Positions 38,616-53,000 are shown, counted from the stretch's first letter. The stretch is DNA of 64,000 nucleotides from Berghia stephanieae (GCA_034508935.3 CM067442.1:141875994-141939993); one strand, 5' to 3'. Translations and numbers: made by a program. Notes: generated by a model from the letters alone, not told the origin.

Positions 38616-39447
38616 TCATTCAGATCTTTGTTATTGTTTTTAGCCAGGCATTTTTATGAGTAGTTCTCACGAACTGTGTTAATCAGACTATAAACGTTCA
38701 ATGTTACACATTGTTTTGTGGGCTGGTACGTATTTCCCGGCTGGCGAATGTCATGAGTTTATGGATAAGCAAGAAGAGGCTTTTATATGATGTTGACTGT
38801 TGTTATCTGAACAAATTCACACTAAGATATACATTGAAACCTTATTAAGGGAACAACTCTCAGCTGCCATTCATTTAATTCAAAGTGAATACTTTAAAGT
38901 TCTGTTGTGTCAAAGCTGTTTCTTGACCATTGCCATCAAGCAAATTTTTTCATCTTTTGTTGAACGGTGGGTAGTTGATAGGGTCTCCTATCTCTTTTAT
39001 CTGTTGTCATTTGGATCTCTGTTGGAATAAGAAGAATTGGTTTCTTCCAGGACCCTGCCTGGAGTCCTTTTTTGCGGCATAGGCAGTCAAATATTTCTCT
39101 TTCAGATATTATTTCTAGTAAGTTATCTCTCTTAGCGCATAGGAAACTAACTTGATATCTTTCATTTCTTGGAGATCCCATGTTAGGACATATTAGAGAC
39201 TTTGGGTGGCTTCAGGTTGAACCATCTATTTGTATGATAATATTTTCAATTGGCAAACCACTTGTGACCTAAAAGAGTTGCAGGTACTGAAGTCTAAATC
39301 TAATTGTCGTACACACTAATACCATCTTCTTTTTCCTAGTCAATCATTTGGCCTAAAGGTAAAAGCGTTGCGAATGCCATACAACTTCATCAATTTAAAA
39401 GAAACAGAGTTTTCTAGTCAAATTCTACACTTGACGTTGTTTTATCT

Positions 39448-39526
<79 letters not shown>

Positions 39527-39545
39527 CTCTCTTTATTTCTCTTTC
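39448..39545. repeat. (CT)n microsatellite
   Basis: Pure CT over about 75 bases. Confidence 0.95.
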
Positions 39546-40478
39546 CCTCTATTTTCAAATAAAATTTACTTCTTAATTTGAAGAGAGTATGATTTACAAG
39601 CATGACACTAACGTCATTTTTTTTTCTTCTTTAAAACTTGAATTGACGTTGGAAGAAACACTCGTCTGTGTTGTCCATTTGCATCTTTGCTCACTTTGTG
39701 TTTCTATTTATTTTCTTGCTGTATTACTAAATTGTTTATAAAGTCGTGATACAAGGAATTTATTTGTCTTATTATGTTATTTTTATTTTTTATTGTTGTT
39801 GTTCTTATTCTGGAAAATAAAGTTTTTGAAACCTGCTGATGTTGGTGCTATACTCTAAGATGATAATAATAGTAAAGATGTTATCTATTTTGTAAATAAG
39901 CTTTGATTGTTATGAATACATGTTTTTTTTTGTTTTGTATTTTCTTTTTAGAATGGAATGGAAACCAAAAATATAAGGTCGTCGGATGTGATATGTATTT
40001 TATTATACGCAGCTGAATTGTGATGCAGTTTGATGAATTAGAATCTGGCCCTGTGAAATGCACAGTGTGTCGTGTAAATTTCGTTATATTTCCACTTGTG
40101 ATTTTGTTTGTTTGACTGGAAAGTTTTCAGACGGCTAGATTTGTATGTATCTGCAGATTGTGTATACTCCGCCTTGAGGTTTCCTGTGTTAAGCATGAAG
40201 ATGTAAGCATTAAGTAAAAATTAAGTTAGTAATTTAAGGTTCTGACAACTGGCAATTGTGCTTAACTTGTTAAAAAGAGTTCTGTTGAAATTTTCTTGAC
40301 CCTAAACAGTATTGACAATTTCCCCATGATCATAGGATTCTGGTTCATAATATATGTCTCTGTTTAAAATAAATAAGTTAACAACACTTCTCACAACTGT
40401 GTAAACATGTAGCGAGTTGTGAAATGCTGTTACTATTGTAAAATAATGTACCTAAGTTTGTTAGCTCCTCTTCCCTAC

Positions 40479-40481
<3 letters not shown>

Positions 40482-40548
<67 letters not shown>
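40482..40548. repeat. (CT)n microsatellite
   Basis: Pure CT array. Confidence 0.95.
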
Positions 40549-40551
<3 letters not shown>

Positions 40552-40819
40552 CTATCTATCTACCTTACCTATCTATTTATCTCTAATAAAGTATAATTGC
40601 ATTTACATTTTAACTTTGTGTAATATGTATACTGTAGTCAATTGTTTAATTTGTTATTGTCTTTCTTTCATTGACCATTCCGCATGTTGGGTCTATAAAA
40701 ATTTGTCATATTATGTTTTATCAATTTTTAATTTATTCATATGATTTTTTAAATTCTTGAATCATTCTGTGTTATTCTCCCCTAGTTTCCTTTATACTGG
40801 TGATACCTTGTCTTAGATT

Positions 40820-40942
40820 AATTCACGCTTACCAAGATATATCCACCTGTGGCAGAATGAATACTATTGTAAAGCACCTCTGAGCACTATTTATGGTTAC
40901 TGGCACTATATCAAGTAATAATAATAATAATAATAATAATGA
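40820..40942 (+). repeat. LINE 3' tail with (AAT)n
   Basis: AAAGCACCTCTGAGCACTAT...GGCACTATATCAAGTAATAA then (AAT)n is a CR1/L2-type 3' end; nothing further upstream is recognisable. Confidence 0.5.
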
Positions 40943-41054
40943 CACTCTAAAAAAACTGGAGCAAGATGACTTGAACAAAAAGCCTTCACAAGTTTAATCC
41001 CCAGTGCACAGGATATTATCGGGGCAACTGGTATAGTCTTCTGTCCAACTTATC

Positions 41055-41580
41055 TTTCTGGGTGGGGATCCTGACCTCTCATAGCGGGCAGGGAGGTACA
41101 TACTGTGTCTTCTATCCCCTTATATCTCTTTTCCAACTTGCTTTCTGTCTTTGTCTTGGCATGGGATTACTTGGTTTTGTCCTGGCCCTGGCCGGAGTCC
41201 TGGCTGGGAGGGAAACGGTCAAATGCATAGTTATTGTTTTGGGAGATGATATTTTTTTCCTTGTAAATCATCTCTCTGTAATGTATTATTGTTATTTTAA
41301 TGTATAATGTAGGCATTTGAGTGTATTCCTCTTTGTTGGATTTTGTGCTTGTGTCTGGATGATACTTATTGGTGATCTCAAACTAAGTACATTGGTGGTA
41401 TGCTCTTGGAATCTACATCTGATCCCTATTTGTTCCCAGTTCCCCTTTGTCTTACTTTTTCTTGGGTGCTTTAATTGTAATTCTAGAACTTTTTACTGTC
41501 CCATTTTCTTCCTTTTTACTGGCGCTGATATAACCTAAATGTGTTGCAAGCGCCGTAAAACCCTTAAAAACAAACAAAAA
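41055..41580 (+). repeat. SINE-like family B, full copy
   Basis: Reference copy: CCTCTCATAGCGGGCAGGGA head, TTTCTGTCTTTGTCTTGG, TGGCCGGAGTCCTGGCTGGG, hairpin module GGGAGATGATATTTT..TTGTAAATCATCTCTC (41238-41275), GGATGATACTTATTGGTGAT, CTCTTGGAATCTACATCTG, and the 3' end TGTTGCAAGCGCCGTAAAAC with a CAAA-rich tail. About 525 bases. No A/B box was identified with certainty. Confidence 0.8.
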
Positions 41581-41632
41581 CAAACAACTTATCTTTTGTT
41601 CCTTACTCTTTGACTTTTGACTCTCTCGTCTC

Positions 41633-41637
<5 letters not shown>

Positions 41638-41697
<60 letters not shown>

Positions 41698-41712
41698 CTC
41701 TCTCTCTCTCTC
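41638..41712. repeat. (CT)n microsatellite
   Basis: Nearly pure CT. Confidence 0.95.
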
Positions 41713-41794
41713 ATCCTGATATAAGATGGGGGGTTTTTTTTTTGGAGCCTTATACCATGGGGGAGATGTAAACATGTTTTTTTTTTAATAATTT

Positions 41795-42100
41795 TTTTTT
41801 TTTTTGGGGGGGGGGGGGGGGGGGGATTTTAGAGATGATATATATATTTTAATCATCTCTATGAGAGACCTTCCAAGGTCTACTTTTGGACGGGGTTTCT
41901 TTTGGTTTAGAGGTGGTTGAGTTTAGAGTTAGATTATAACTAGGTTCCACTATTTCCCTTTGTTTTCTTTTTTCTAAGGTGCTTTTTTAGCCCACAAATC
42001 TCGCAGGCAAGGAACTCTAAATTCATCTCATTGTTCTTTAGGCCCTGACATGAACTGGCCTAGAAGTGTTGCAAGCGCTGTTTAACTTGTAAAGCTAAAT
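41795..42100 (+). repeat. SINE-like family B, short divergent copy
   Basis: The hairpin module (GAGATGATATATAT...AATCATCTCT, 41832-41862) and the 3' end CTAGAAGTGTTGCAAGCGCT are preserved; the head is absent or replaced by a poly-G run. Confidence 0.55.
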
Positions 42101-43061
42101 TATTCCCAGTGCCAGCAACAAATTAATTGTCCAGTCGTCTTCTTTTCACTGCAGCTGATTGGACTTGTAAATATCACCAGCATCATTCAATTATGTTAAT
42201 GTTATTTAGTATTATTATTGGAGATTCACAGTAAATATAATCCTATCTTCTAAATTCTGTTATTAAACATAATTTTAAAAAAGAAAAGTATACGGTTAGT
42301 GATGAAATGTAGATCATTTGTATAGATATTATATTTTAAGTTCTTTTTTGATAATACAGACCAAGAATCTCTCACTTACCAAAAATGTTAGTACTGATGC
42401 ATAAGCATGGGTTTTAAATGTTAAATACTATGTAAGGCGGGATGCTAGTCAGTCTATTTTTTTTTTTTATTTAGGGGGGGGGGGGGGGGGGTTGTTTGTT
42501 GTTGCATGATTTAAGATTTGCTATGTGAATGTGCCTATTGTGTATTTTACTAATGTGTTATAATGTAATCTAATTTTCACCCAATATTGAGTAATTATGA
42601 ATGCCATAGGATATTGAGATTGGGTGCATATTTATGACTTGATAAGCGATGGATGATGATAATATGTCACAATGCCATCCGTAAGAATGGGCATTAGATT
42701 TTGAATCTAACGTGTAAATGGGTGTTTGCATCCATATTGTTGTATATTATAAGTCGAGAGCGAGTCTCTTAATTCATTGCATGATTATTTGATATTTGAT
42801 TTATTGTATTCATCTTGATCGTCTTTTCTTTGCATTAATAAAAAAAAAACGGTAGATAGAAGTAATATATCTGTTCTTTTTTTTTTTTTTACAAGGTCGT
42901 AATAAACATATTTAATGAATCATTTCAATAATTTCAATCTGTTATTAAAACAGAAACAATTTTGACTTTAGGAGTGATATGAATGGCCATGTTTCTCTCG
43001 GTTTTCTTCATACATTTTGAAAAAGTTTCAATTTTTTTTCTTTCTAGCAGCGGGTAGAGAT

Positions 43062-43150
43062 CTGCTATGATTTCGACTCCACCTGGGATCGATCTCGGTC
43101 CCTTTGCATGCGAAGCTAGTGGTCTACCAACTGAGCTATTTGGAGACCCC
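43062..43150 (-). repeat. tRNA-Ala-like SINE head or tRNA pseudogene
   Basis: The minus strand reads AAATAGCTCAGTTGGTAGAC, then CTAGCTTCGCATGCAAAGGG, then GAGATCGATCCCAGG. The A box (TAGCTCAGTTGG), the loop CTTCGCATG (Ala-type, CGC) and the B box (GATCGATCCC) are clear. The acceptor and T stems pair poorly, so a working tRNA is unlikely. Confidence 0.55.
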
Positions 43151-43544
43151 CCAACTTTTTTTTTTCTTTTTATAGAATGAGACTGTAAGGATTTATCCAG
43201 GATTTTAATGGGACTTTTACCGAGAATATGACAGCCAGCTGTAAGAAATGATTATTTTCATGCAAATCATCTCTCGTAAATATATAATCATTCTTAGTTA
43301 CATATGAATGTTTCTGTTCCCTGTTTAAACTGTATCAAACTTTTTTCTTGTTTGTCGTGAGTTCAGGTCTATCTGTACATTTTGACATTATTTTACTTGA
43401 ATTGAAATGATTTATAAGTTGTGTAGATTGTTTACCGGGGAAAAAATAATTTGGAAGTTTCTTTAATTCTTTCCTTTTTCCTTTTTTTTTTTTTTCTTTA
43501 CTTTAGTTTTGGTTTGTTTTGTTTTTGAATGTTCTTTGACATCA

Positions 43545-44060
43545 AAATTCGGGTTTCTGACCTCCCATTGTGGGCAGGGAGGTCGCTTACTGTGTCTTCT
43601 ATACCCCTATATCTTTTTCCAACTTGCTTTTTGTCTTTGTCTCGGAATGAGATTACTTGGTTTTTGTCCTTTCCCTTATCGGAGTCCTTGACCGGGAGGG
43701 AAATAGTCAAATGTATAATTAGAGTTTTGGGAGATGATATTTTTTTCCTTGTAAACTATCTCTCTGTTACGTATATGTTGTTTTGAATATATTATTTGAG
43801 CATTTAAGAGTGTTCCTCTTAGTGGGATCCTGTGCTTGTCTCTGGATGATCTCAAACTATGCACAATGATAGTATGCTCTTGGAATCTACATCTTTTCCC
43901 TATTTATACCATTCACCTTTGTCTTACTTTTCTTGTGTGCTTTTAATTGTGAATCTAAATTATTTTTTTATATCCCATTTTCCTCCTTTTTACTGGCGCT
44001 GAAATGACCTAAATGTGTTGCTAGTGCCATAAAACCCTTAAAAACAAAACAAAAAATAAA
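43545..44060 (+). repeat. SINE-like family B, full copy
   Basis: Same order of modules as at 41.05 kb: TGTGGGCAGGGAGGTCGCTT head, GGGAGATGATATTTTTTTCC module (43730), TTTACTGGCGCTGAAATGAC and CATAAAACCCTTAAAAACAA end. Confidence 0.8.
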
Positions 44061-45840
44061 CATCACAATTGCTGCTATTGTACATTCTGCAAAAAAAAAA
44101 AAAAAAAAAAAATTTTAAGTCTTCTGGCATTAAATTCTTTCACTGTTTTGTGATTATTTGCGGTCCAAAATGTAACAAAGATTCACCATTTTATGATTTT
44201 GTTTAGTGTTTTAATCAGAGTATAACATGTTATTTTCCTTTGTTTCTGATATACCACTGAAGCAAAAATTATTGTCACGTCCACAAGTTTCTATATTGAT
44301 GGAAATATCTAGCACTTTTAACATGAAGCAGAATTTTTTATGAGATATGCATATGCATAGATATGTATGTACAGACAGGCTTCTGACGATTGCATGACTT
44401 TTGTTAGTCTCAGTTCAACGTTTGATCAACCTGAGGAGGCACTTTTGGCCTTTCTTTTTTTTTTTTTCCAGATTATTATTTTATAGCTTGGTTCGAGAAA
44501 CTAGGATTACCTCTAGATAACCCTTATTTGTGTGATGAGTTTGTCAAATATTGTTAGAATAATTCTTTTTTTAAATTTTGACAAGTTGTGGATAATCTTT
44601 ATTCATGGTTATTTATGAATTTTAAGATTTCTGGCCAAATTGGATAAATGCATTTTTTCAGTGTATGTCAGTATTGCTATGCAGCTTTTTGTGAGATTAT
44701 TCTCTCCCTTTTGGATGTTATGTGATTTTGATTATTTTTAAACGTCCAACGATTATATATTTTGATTTTGTTATGTATGGACGTGAAATTAATTAATATG
44801 AATTATTAATTTACTTTTTCTTGTTCACCGTTAGCCTGGGTCAAGCTGTGATGTTTTAGCTCAAATTATATGCTTTACTTTTTTTTCTATTTGTAAAAAT
44901 TTTTTTTTTTTTTTTTCCCCCTTTATTCTCCAATATGCTTTGGCAATAATACTCATTGTGATTAGATGTGCCAGTATCGATTTAAATGAGTAAAATACAA
45001 ATTCTGTTTTGATTTTAGTTTTAATCATTTTTCTTGTTTCCAGGCCATTACGTTTGACATCATTTATTTAGTTATGACTATCAAACTCACAGGAAATAAA
45101 AACCATCAAAATAAAAATGAATTGGTTAGGTCAAATCTTGTGTACATTTGATGTTTTAATCAGTACTTGCTCATTACTTATTGGGAGAAAAAGGAAGAAA
45201 GAGAGACTTAACAAATTTAGATTGACATTGAGATGTATTTAAAGCCGCCTACTGTTTCATTATATCTCGCTAAAGTTTTAATTCAAAAACAAATACCGAT
45301 TTATCTACTTCTTCTTCTTCTTCTTTTGTAACTTCTTAGCATATTAACTTTTGGCACTCAGAAAAATGGAAATTACACTAGAATTGTTTTATAAAGCTAA
45401 TTTTTGTTTCTTTTGTTTTGTTTTTGTCTGTTTGTATTATTATTGATTCTTTTTTTTCCCCTTTTTAATTTTAAATATATATTATATTTACTTTTTCATC
45501 TTTTCGCTTATCATTCTTTGTGTTCTAGGCTGATATTTTATTGTCCAAAATCAATACGCGTATATTTATGTCTATTTAAACAATAGTAGCACCTCTATTA
45601 TTTATGGTAATGGGAACCAATGAAGAATGAATGTTAAAGAAAGAGAAACTGACATAGGACCAAATGGTGTGTGGTGAGCGATTTGAAGAACAAAAGTAAT
45701 TCAATGCTCGCTATTCGTGTTTTGGCATGAAAATGTTTCTGCTTGAAACAAGGAATAGTTTTTTACTTTTTAACCAGTTTACTGCCGTACTTCGTGAAGT
45801 CCCAGGTTTGAGATTTTTTGCCAAGATGAGGGTCATTTAA

Positions 45841-46199
45841 GCGGGTGGTTGGATGGGAGCATCACCCTTGAATCATATACCTATGATGTTCGCATGGGTG
45901 TACGATCCGATAGTGATGTCGTTTCTTCTTCTCTTTACTAGCATATCCTGCTTCTTTGGTTTGTGATTGTATTTTTGACAGGGGATTTTTTTTTTTCTGT
46001 AAATCTTCTGCCTGTTTGTTCTTGGTTATTTATAATTTAGCTTATGATATCTTTAGGTTATGATTTTGATTTACATTTGTACTATCTTTGTTAGATTGCT
46101 TGTTTTTTTGTTTCAGCGGTCTCTCATATAACCTCAATTGTGTTGGAAGAGACCTAAAGCAACAAACAAACAAACAAACAAAAAAAAAAAACAAAAAAA
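45841..46199 (+). repeat. SINE family D, copy 1, with target-site duplication
   Basis: About 340 bases plus a CAAA/A tail. Flanked by GGGTCATTTAA at 45830-45840 and 46200-46210. It starts GCGGGTGGTTGGATGGGAGC and ends ACCTAAAGCAACAAACAAAC. GGTTGGATGGGAG recalls the C box of 5S rRNA, hinting at a 5S-derived (SINE3-like) head. Nearly identical to the copy at 47407. Confidence 0.85.
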
Positions 46200-46889
46200 G
46201 GGTCATTTAAATTTAAATTGATCGATATTTGAAGGACGAGTTTTCTGGCCAAAATTTTTAAATACTAGTTTTTTTTTCAGAATACGGCAATAGACTGGTT
46301 AATGATGAAATTGAATGCAAGTTTCAGTTTAATCAACAAAAAGTTGATGATGTTGATGTGTGTATTTCCCTTTGTCAACCAATTATTTATACATACAATT
46401 TTATGATATATTGTTTATAAAGATCGATGTAACAACCATTTTGATCATCTCACACTCACCAGATTTCATATGTCTAATTCATCGCCTGTCCAAAGTGTTG
46501 ATTAATGGGAAATACAAAACGTTCATATCATTGATTTGTCTCTGTTGATTCAACTGAAGCTTTCATTTCATCATTGTCTTTAACTTTAACTATGTTCTGG
46601 CATGACATTTAATTTATCATGCCTCTTATTCATTATGACCTTATTAAATTGTTGAGTTTTTAACTTGACAAATGTTAATAAAACTGAATGACAATAATAA
46701 AAGTTTGATGTCTTTATTTTATTTTTAATTTATATATTTTTGTTTAACATATTTTTTCAAAACCCTTTAACGGTAAGGCTGAAGTTCAAATTACAAGAAG
46801 GGTGTTGGTTATCCTCTCATGGCAGAAAACAGCTTTATCGTTCCATATTTGTTGTCTTTTTTTTTTTTTTTCTCTACATCATTTCCTTC

Positions 46890-47310
46890 TCTATGTGGCT
46901 GGGTGGGCTCTTTTGGTCAGGAGGTCGCTTTCAGTGTCTTCTATCTCCCTTGATCTGTTTTCAGAGTTTCTTTCTGTCTTTGTCTTGAAACGGGCTAACT
47001 TGGTTTTGTCCTGGCCCTTGCCGGAGCCCTTGGCTGAGAGGGAAACATTCAAATGTACAGTGTTAATAATTTTGGGAGGTGATATTTTTTCCCCTCGTAA
47101 ATCATCTGTCTGTTGTGTGCTGTTAGTTATATTTTTGTTTCGAACATATCTTGTAAACATTTGAGTATGTTCCTCTTAGTGGGATTCTGTGCTAAAATAT
47201 GGTATGCTCTTTGAATCTACTTCAGTTTCCAATTTGAACCATTTCCCTTTTTCTTTGTTTAATCGAGAACTTTTTTTACGGCCTTGATGTGTAGCAAGCG
47301 TCGTAAAAAA

Positions 47311-47320
<10 letters not shown>
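46890..47320 (+). repeat. SINE-like family B, copy with internal loss
   Basis: Head GGTCAGGAGGTCGCTTTCAG, GGCCCTTGCCGGAGCCCTTG, hairpin module (47066-47105), then a shortened 3' part ending GTAGCAAGCGTCGTAAAAA and a poly-T/A stretch. Confidence 0.75.
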
Positions 47321-47354
<34 letters not shown>

Positions 47355-47406
47355 GAAACACTTTCTATGTGTCTTTGTTTTCTCATATAAAAATGAGATT
47401 ATTTGT

Positions 47407-47740
47407 GCGGGTGGTTGGATGGGAGCATCACCTTGAATCATATACCTATGATGTTCGCATGGGTGTACGATCCGATAGTGATGTCGTTTCTTCTTCTCTT
47501 TACTAGCCTATCCTGCTTCTTTGGTTTGTGATTGTATTTTTGACAGGGGATATTTTTTTTCCTGTAAATCCTCTGCCTGTTTGTTCTTGGTTATTTATAA
47601 TTTAGTTTATGATATCTTTAGGTTATGATTTGATTGACATTTGTACTATTTTTGTTAGATTGCTTGTTTTTTGTTTCAGCGGTCTCTCATATAACCTCAA
47701 TTGTGTTGGAAGAGACCTAAAGCAACAAACAAACAAAAAA
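47407..47740 (+). repeat. SINE family D, copy 2, with target-site duplication
   Basis: Flanked by AGATTATTTGT at 47396-47406 and 47741-47751. It begins and ends at the same points as copy 1 and differs at only a few percent of positions by eye. Confidence 0.85.
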
Positions 47741-48622
47741 AGATTATTTGTATTTGTCTTTAGACCTGCTGATGTCGTTCACAGTCACATGACAAGCCTG
47801 AATTTCAAATTACGCAACGGGTGGTATTTCCCTTTGTGACAGGGAACATCAGACTCATTGGGCAATGGATGCAAAATCGGTCCACCTTTTTGTTGTGCCT
47901 ACTTTGTTAATCCTATTGATGTTGTGCGTTTATGTAAATACTCACAACATCCACCAGTCAGATATAAGTACTAACACACAAAACTGTGTGTAACCTTTAA
48001 CGTTGGTCGTCTGATTGATGTAATCAATTTAGTGAGATTAAATCACTGACAGGCTGTCTAAAATCATAACAATGAGATGAGTGACATCAATTTTTTTCTT
48101 CTATAAATTCTCCTTTCTATTAGATACTATGCGCTTGGCCAAGAAGCTCACAACATTGGCATCAGGAAGGATAACGGACCAACACACAAAACTCTGTGTA
48201 ACCATGAACTTTTATAGTCTGGATAATACAGTTAAGTGAGAATGACTCATATACGTGGATGGCAAAAAAAAAAAAAAACAATAACAAAGACTCGAGTGAC
48301 GTCAACTTCGTTCTATCTATATGACTTATAAAAATCAACCTATTTTTATAACTAGATGTTATAGTAAGACTGTTGGTGGGAATCTTGTTTTGGGTCTGGG
48401 TTATGGTTTTAAGTGGGTTTTGTTTTTGTCTGTTTATAGAGGTTTTACAGCGCTTGCGACGCTATCAGGTCATTTCAGTGTCAGTAAAAAGAAAGATGAT
48501 AGAGGAAAATGGTAGATATAAAGTTAAAATAAACGAAGAAGAAGGAAAACAAAGGGGATTGGTTCTCGACTAGAGAACATAAGGTTCCATGGTCAATCCA
48601 TCATCGGGCCTATTCTAATGTC

Positions 48623-49135
<513 letters not shown>

Positions 49136-49174
49136 ATAAAAGTAACATTGATGATAATGATAATAAAATATAAC

Positions 49175-49560
49175 TGGCGGAGAGATGATTTACACGGGTA
49201 AAAAATAATCTCTCATAAAATGTACGACGTGTACATATATATGCAGGTCTGACACCCAAAACCCAATTATGGGCCTACTTTAATATTGTTGTAATGGACA
49301 ATATTTTGTGTCATTTTTTATTTTTATTTTTTAGATTTCCATCACAACAATGAGCCCATAAGGAATTGGATTATCAGACCTGCAAATAAGTGCACGTTTG
49401 TACTAGATAGACTTAACTTCTCCCTCCAAACTAAGGATACCCTCTAGGACCAGGAAAAACCCCGAGTAACCTCAATCCGAAACAAAGTCAGTGAGTAACA
49501 TGGAAAGGGAAAACAGATAAAGGGGATAGAAGACACATTGACCCCCGGGCCTACCGTATT
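49175..49560 (-). repeat. SINE-like family B, minus-strand copy
   Basis: The hairpin module in reverse (GAGAGATGATTTACACGGG, 49182) and the head region (GGAAAACAGATAAAGGGGAT, GAAGACACATTGACCCC, 49505-49545), with an unrelated insert between them. Confidence 0.5.
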
Positions 49561-49699
49561 TGTTCATTTCTTTGTATTTATAAAATCCGTTATATTTTTA
49601 TCGTACAATAATAACAACATACTCGCAAGCTCGGTGTATTATTGGGCACGATAAAAATAACCCGTTTAATAAATACAAAGAGATGAAAGAATCGTATAG

Positions 49700-49945
49700 T
49701 ATATAGGTAACTTGTTCGAGTCCCGCTGTGGGGGTTTTTATTTATTATTTGTTGTTGTTGTGTTTTTTTTTTCTTCTCTAGAGTGCTTGAGGATAAGAAT
49801 CTAGATTTAGAATCTTTCATTTTGAGGCGCTGCACTGCGGCGGACGCCTGGTTTATTCCAGACTTCAATTAAATCAAAAAGACAAATGTGGACCTTTCGC
49901 GTTCCCCCTTTATCAATAAAACATTCATAAGTGTAACAAGCGCCG
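49700..49945 (+). repeat. SINE fragment (family C relative)
   Basis: The B-box-like TTGTTCGAGTCCCGCTGTGG, a T-rich stretch and GCGCTGCACTGCGGCGGACG match the body at 21.36 kb. An end AAGTGTAACAAGCGCCGCGA resembles the family B 3' end. Confidence 0.45.
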
Positions 49946-49956
49946 CGAAACCCCTA

Positions 49957-49959
<3 letters not shown>

Positions 49960-50002
<43 letters not shown>

Positions 50003-50020
50003 CTCTCTCTCTCTCTCTCA
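49960..50020. repeat. (CT)n microsatellite
   Basis: CT array directly upstream of the CR1-type LINE. Confidence 0.95.
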
Positions 50021-50039
50021 AAATTTTATGAGGATGAGG

Positions 50040-53000
50040 AATGACTATATTGGAAACGTGTCAGTCCAATTGCCCAAAATGTTTCTGAGCAAGGACTCGA
50101 AGACAACAAGAAAATTCAAAAAAGAGAAGTACCAGTAAATGATAAGGAGGGGCAGCACGTGAATATGAAAAATACTCTGAAGTTCATGTACACGAACGCA
50201 GACAGTGTGATGAATAAGAGAGAGGAGCTAAAGGCTATGGCAGAAGAAGAAGATCCAGATGTGATAGCAATAACAGAAGCTAAGCCAAAGAATGCAACAA
50301 CACACCCAACCATAGCAGAGTTAGGTATTGAGGGATACACTATAATAGCTAGCAGAGATTTTGAAACTTCCGGCAGAGGAGTATACTTATTGGTGAGGGA
50401 GAACCTCAAGGTTAACCCCATAGAGGAACTCACAGATCACGACTTTAGGGAGAGCGCTTGGTGCTCGATTGGAGTAACTGGACAAAGTCAGATACTAGTA
50501 GGAGTGATTTATCGGAGCCCAAATAGCACAGGAGAAAATAATGAGAGAATGTTGGAGATGATAAGGAGAGCATCACAAAAAAAAAAAGCATTCAGAGATA
50601 ATTATTATGGGAGACTTCAACATGCCGGTACTGGAGTGGAAAGGGATGGACGAACCAAAAGAGGGAAGCCTGGAGGAAAGTTTCATAGAAACCATTGAAG
50701 ATTGCTACCTACAACAGATAATAAAAGAACCCACAAGACAGAGAAAAAACCAGAAGCCCAACGTATTGGACTTGATATTGATGGAGGAAGAAAATGACAT
50801 AATCGACCTAAGACTGAGCCACCCACTGGGAAAAAGCGACCATGCGACCATATTCCTAAAACTGAGGGCGACATCAGAGACTGTAGATGAAAAACTGACA
50901 CTCAGATATAGGAAGGCTGATCTAGAGAGTATGAAAGAGGAACTGGGGCATATCAAATGGGAGGAAATACTAATCGAGGACACCGTAGGAAACAACTGGA
51001 GTAGATTTACCAGAGTACTTAACCAATGCTTCGAGAAAATCATCCCGAAAAGCAGAGGGAACCGGGTTGGGAGAAGAAATCAACCTTGGATGACGCAGGA
51101 AGTGAGAGAGGCATTACGGAAGAAGAAGGCAGTAAATAGAAGATACTCTAGAAGCAAAAAGGAAGAGGATTGGGACAAATACAAAAGAGTGAGAAACGCA
51201 ACTACTAAAATAGTCCGACAAGCGCATCAAAACTATGAGAACAAGATAGCAGAGGAAACGAAAGAAAATCCTAAAGTATTCTGGAGTTATGTAAACAGTA
51301 AAATGAAGACAAGACAGGGAACCTGTGACATAAAAAAAGAAGATGGCACTTGGGCATCTGAAGATGAAGACAAGGCAGAGGTGCTAAATCTCTTCTTTGC
51401 AAGTGTCTTTACAGTGGAGAACCAGAAAAACTTGCCAGATATTGCTAAAAGAAGTAATATAGATACTACACAATGGCCGATTACTGAAGAGAGAGTAATG
51501 AAGAGACTACAAAACCTAAAGGAGAGTAAATCACCTGGACCTGACAAACTTCATCCTTACATCCTAAAAAACTTAGCAGAGCAGCTAGTAGAACCCCTAA
51601 CCAAGATATTTAACCAGTCGATGAAAGAAGGAAGACTACCAAGGGAATGGAAAGAAGCTAACGTCACAGCCATATTCAAGAAGGGAGACAGAAAAAATCC
51701 AGAAAACTACAGACCAGTGAGCCTGACATCTGTCGTCTGCAAGCTCATGGAGCAGCTGATTAGAGAAGAAATGGTTGATCATATGACCAAGAACAAACTA
51801 TTCAGCAAAGATCAACATGGTTTCATGGCGGGAAGGTCTACAGTAACAAACATACTTGAAACAATGGATGACTGGACGAGAGACCTGGAATTAGGCAACA
51901 ATTTAGATGTCATATACCTCGACTTCAGAAAGGCATTTGACAAAGTTCCACACTGGCGCCTAATCAGGAAATTGGAACAGTATCAAATTAATGATCAGAC
52001 AGTCAAATGGGTCCGAGATTTCCTCAAAGATAGAAGACAAAAAGTGATAGTGAATGGAACAGCATCAACGGAAAGACTGGTAACAAGTGGAGTTCCACAA
52101 GGAAGTGTACTGGGACCAGTTCTCTTCCTGATTTATATCAATGACTTGCCAGACAATCTATCATCTAAATGTAAAATCTTTGCCGATGATACTAAGCTCT
52201 ATGGAGTAGCTAATACAGAAGAAGAAAGAAACACCTTACAACAAGATTTGAAAAAGCTTGAAGAGTGGTCCGAAATATGGCAGATGGAGTTCAATGTAGA
52301 TAAATGTGCAGTTCTTCACCTAGGAAAAAACAACAGAGAAGCAAACTATATAATGAAAGAAAAACCCCTGCAAAAATCCAATGGGGGAAAAGACCTAGGA
52401 GTATTTATTGATAGGAAGCTAAACTTCAAGAAGCAAATTCAAGATGTTCAATCGAAGGCTAGTAAAACACTCGGAATAGTGAAAAGAAATTTCAAGAATC
52501 TGAAAACAAAACACATGACTACTATCTACAAGACTATGGTTAGATCAAAGCTGGAATATGCTAACTGCATATGGTATCCGAAGTTTGAGGGAGACAAAGA
52601 CTGTTTGGAAAGAGTGCAAAGGAGAGCAACAAAACTTATCACACACCTGAAAGACAAAACCTACTGTGAGAGATTGAAAGAATTAAATCTCCCGACCTTA
52701 GATTACAGGAGAAGAAGGGGAGATATGATCCAAACATATAAAATAGTAAAGGGAATAGACAGGGTAGAGGCAGGATTCCTTAAACCAAACAAGAACATTC
52801 AGACACGAGGAAACAGCAAGAAACTGAAAAAAGAACGTTTTAAAACAAATGAAAGAAGGAACTTTTTTTCATCTAGAATTGTAAATAACTGGAATAAACT
52901 GCAAGAAACCACAGTATCAGCAAAAAATTTGAATAAATTCAAAGCAGAGTTGGAGATAAGCAACACCCTAGGAAACAAGTTCAATTATAAAAATTGGTCC

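Noticed and set aside
43062-43150. Functional tRNA-Ala gene
   Set aside because: A and B boxes are good but the acceptor and T stems do not pair properly; treated as a pseudogene or SINE head.
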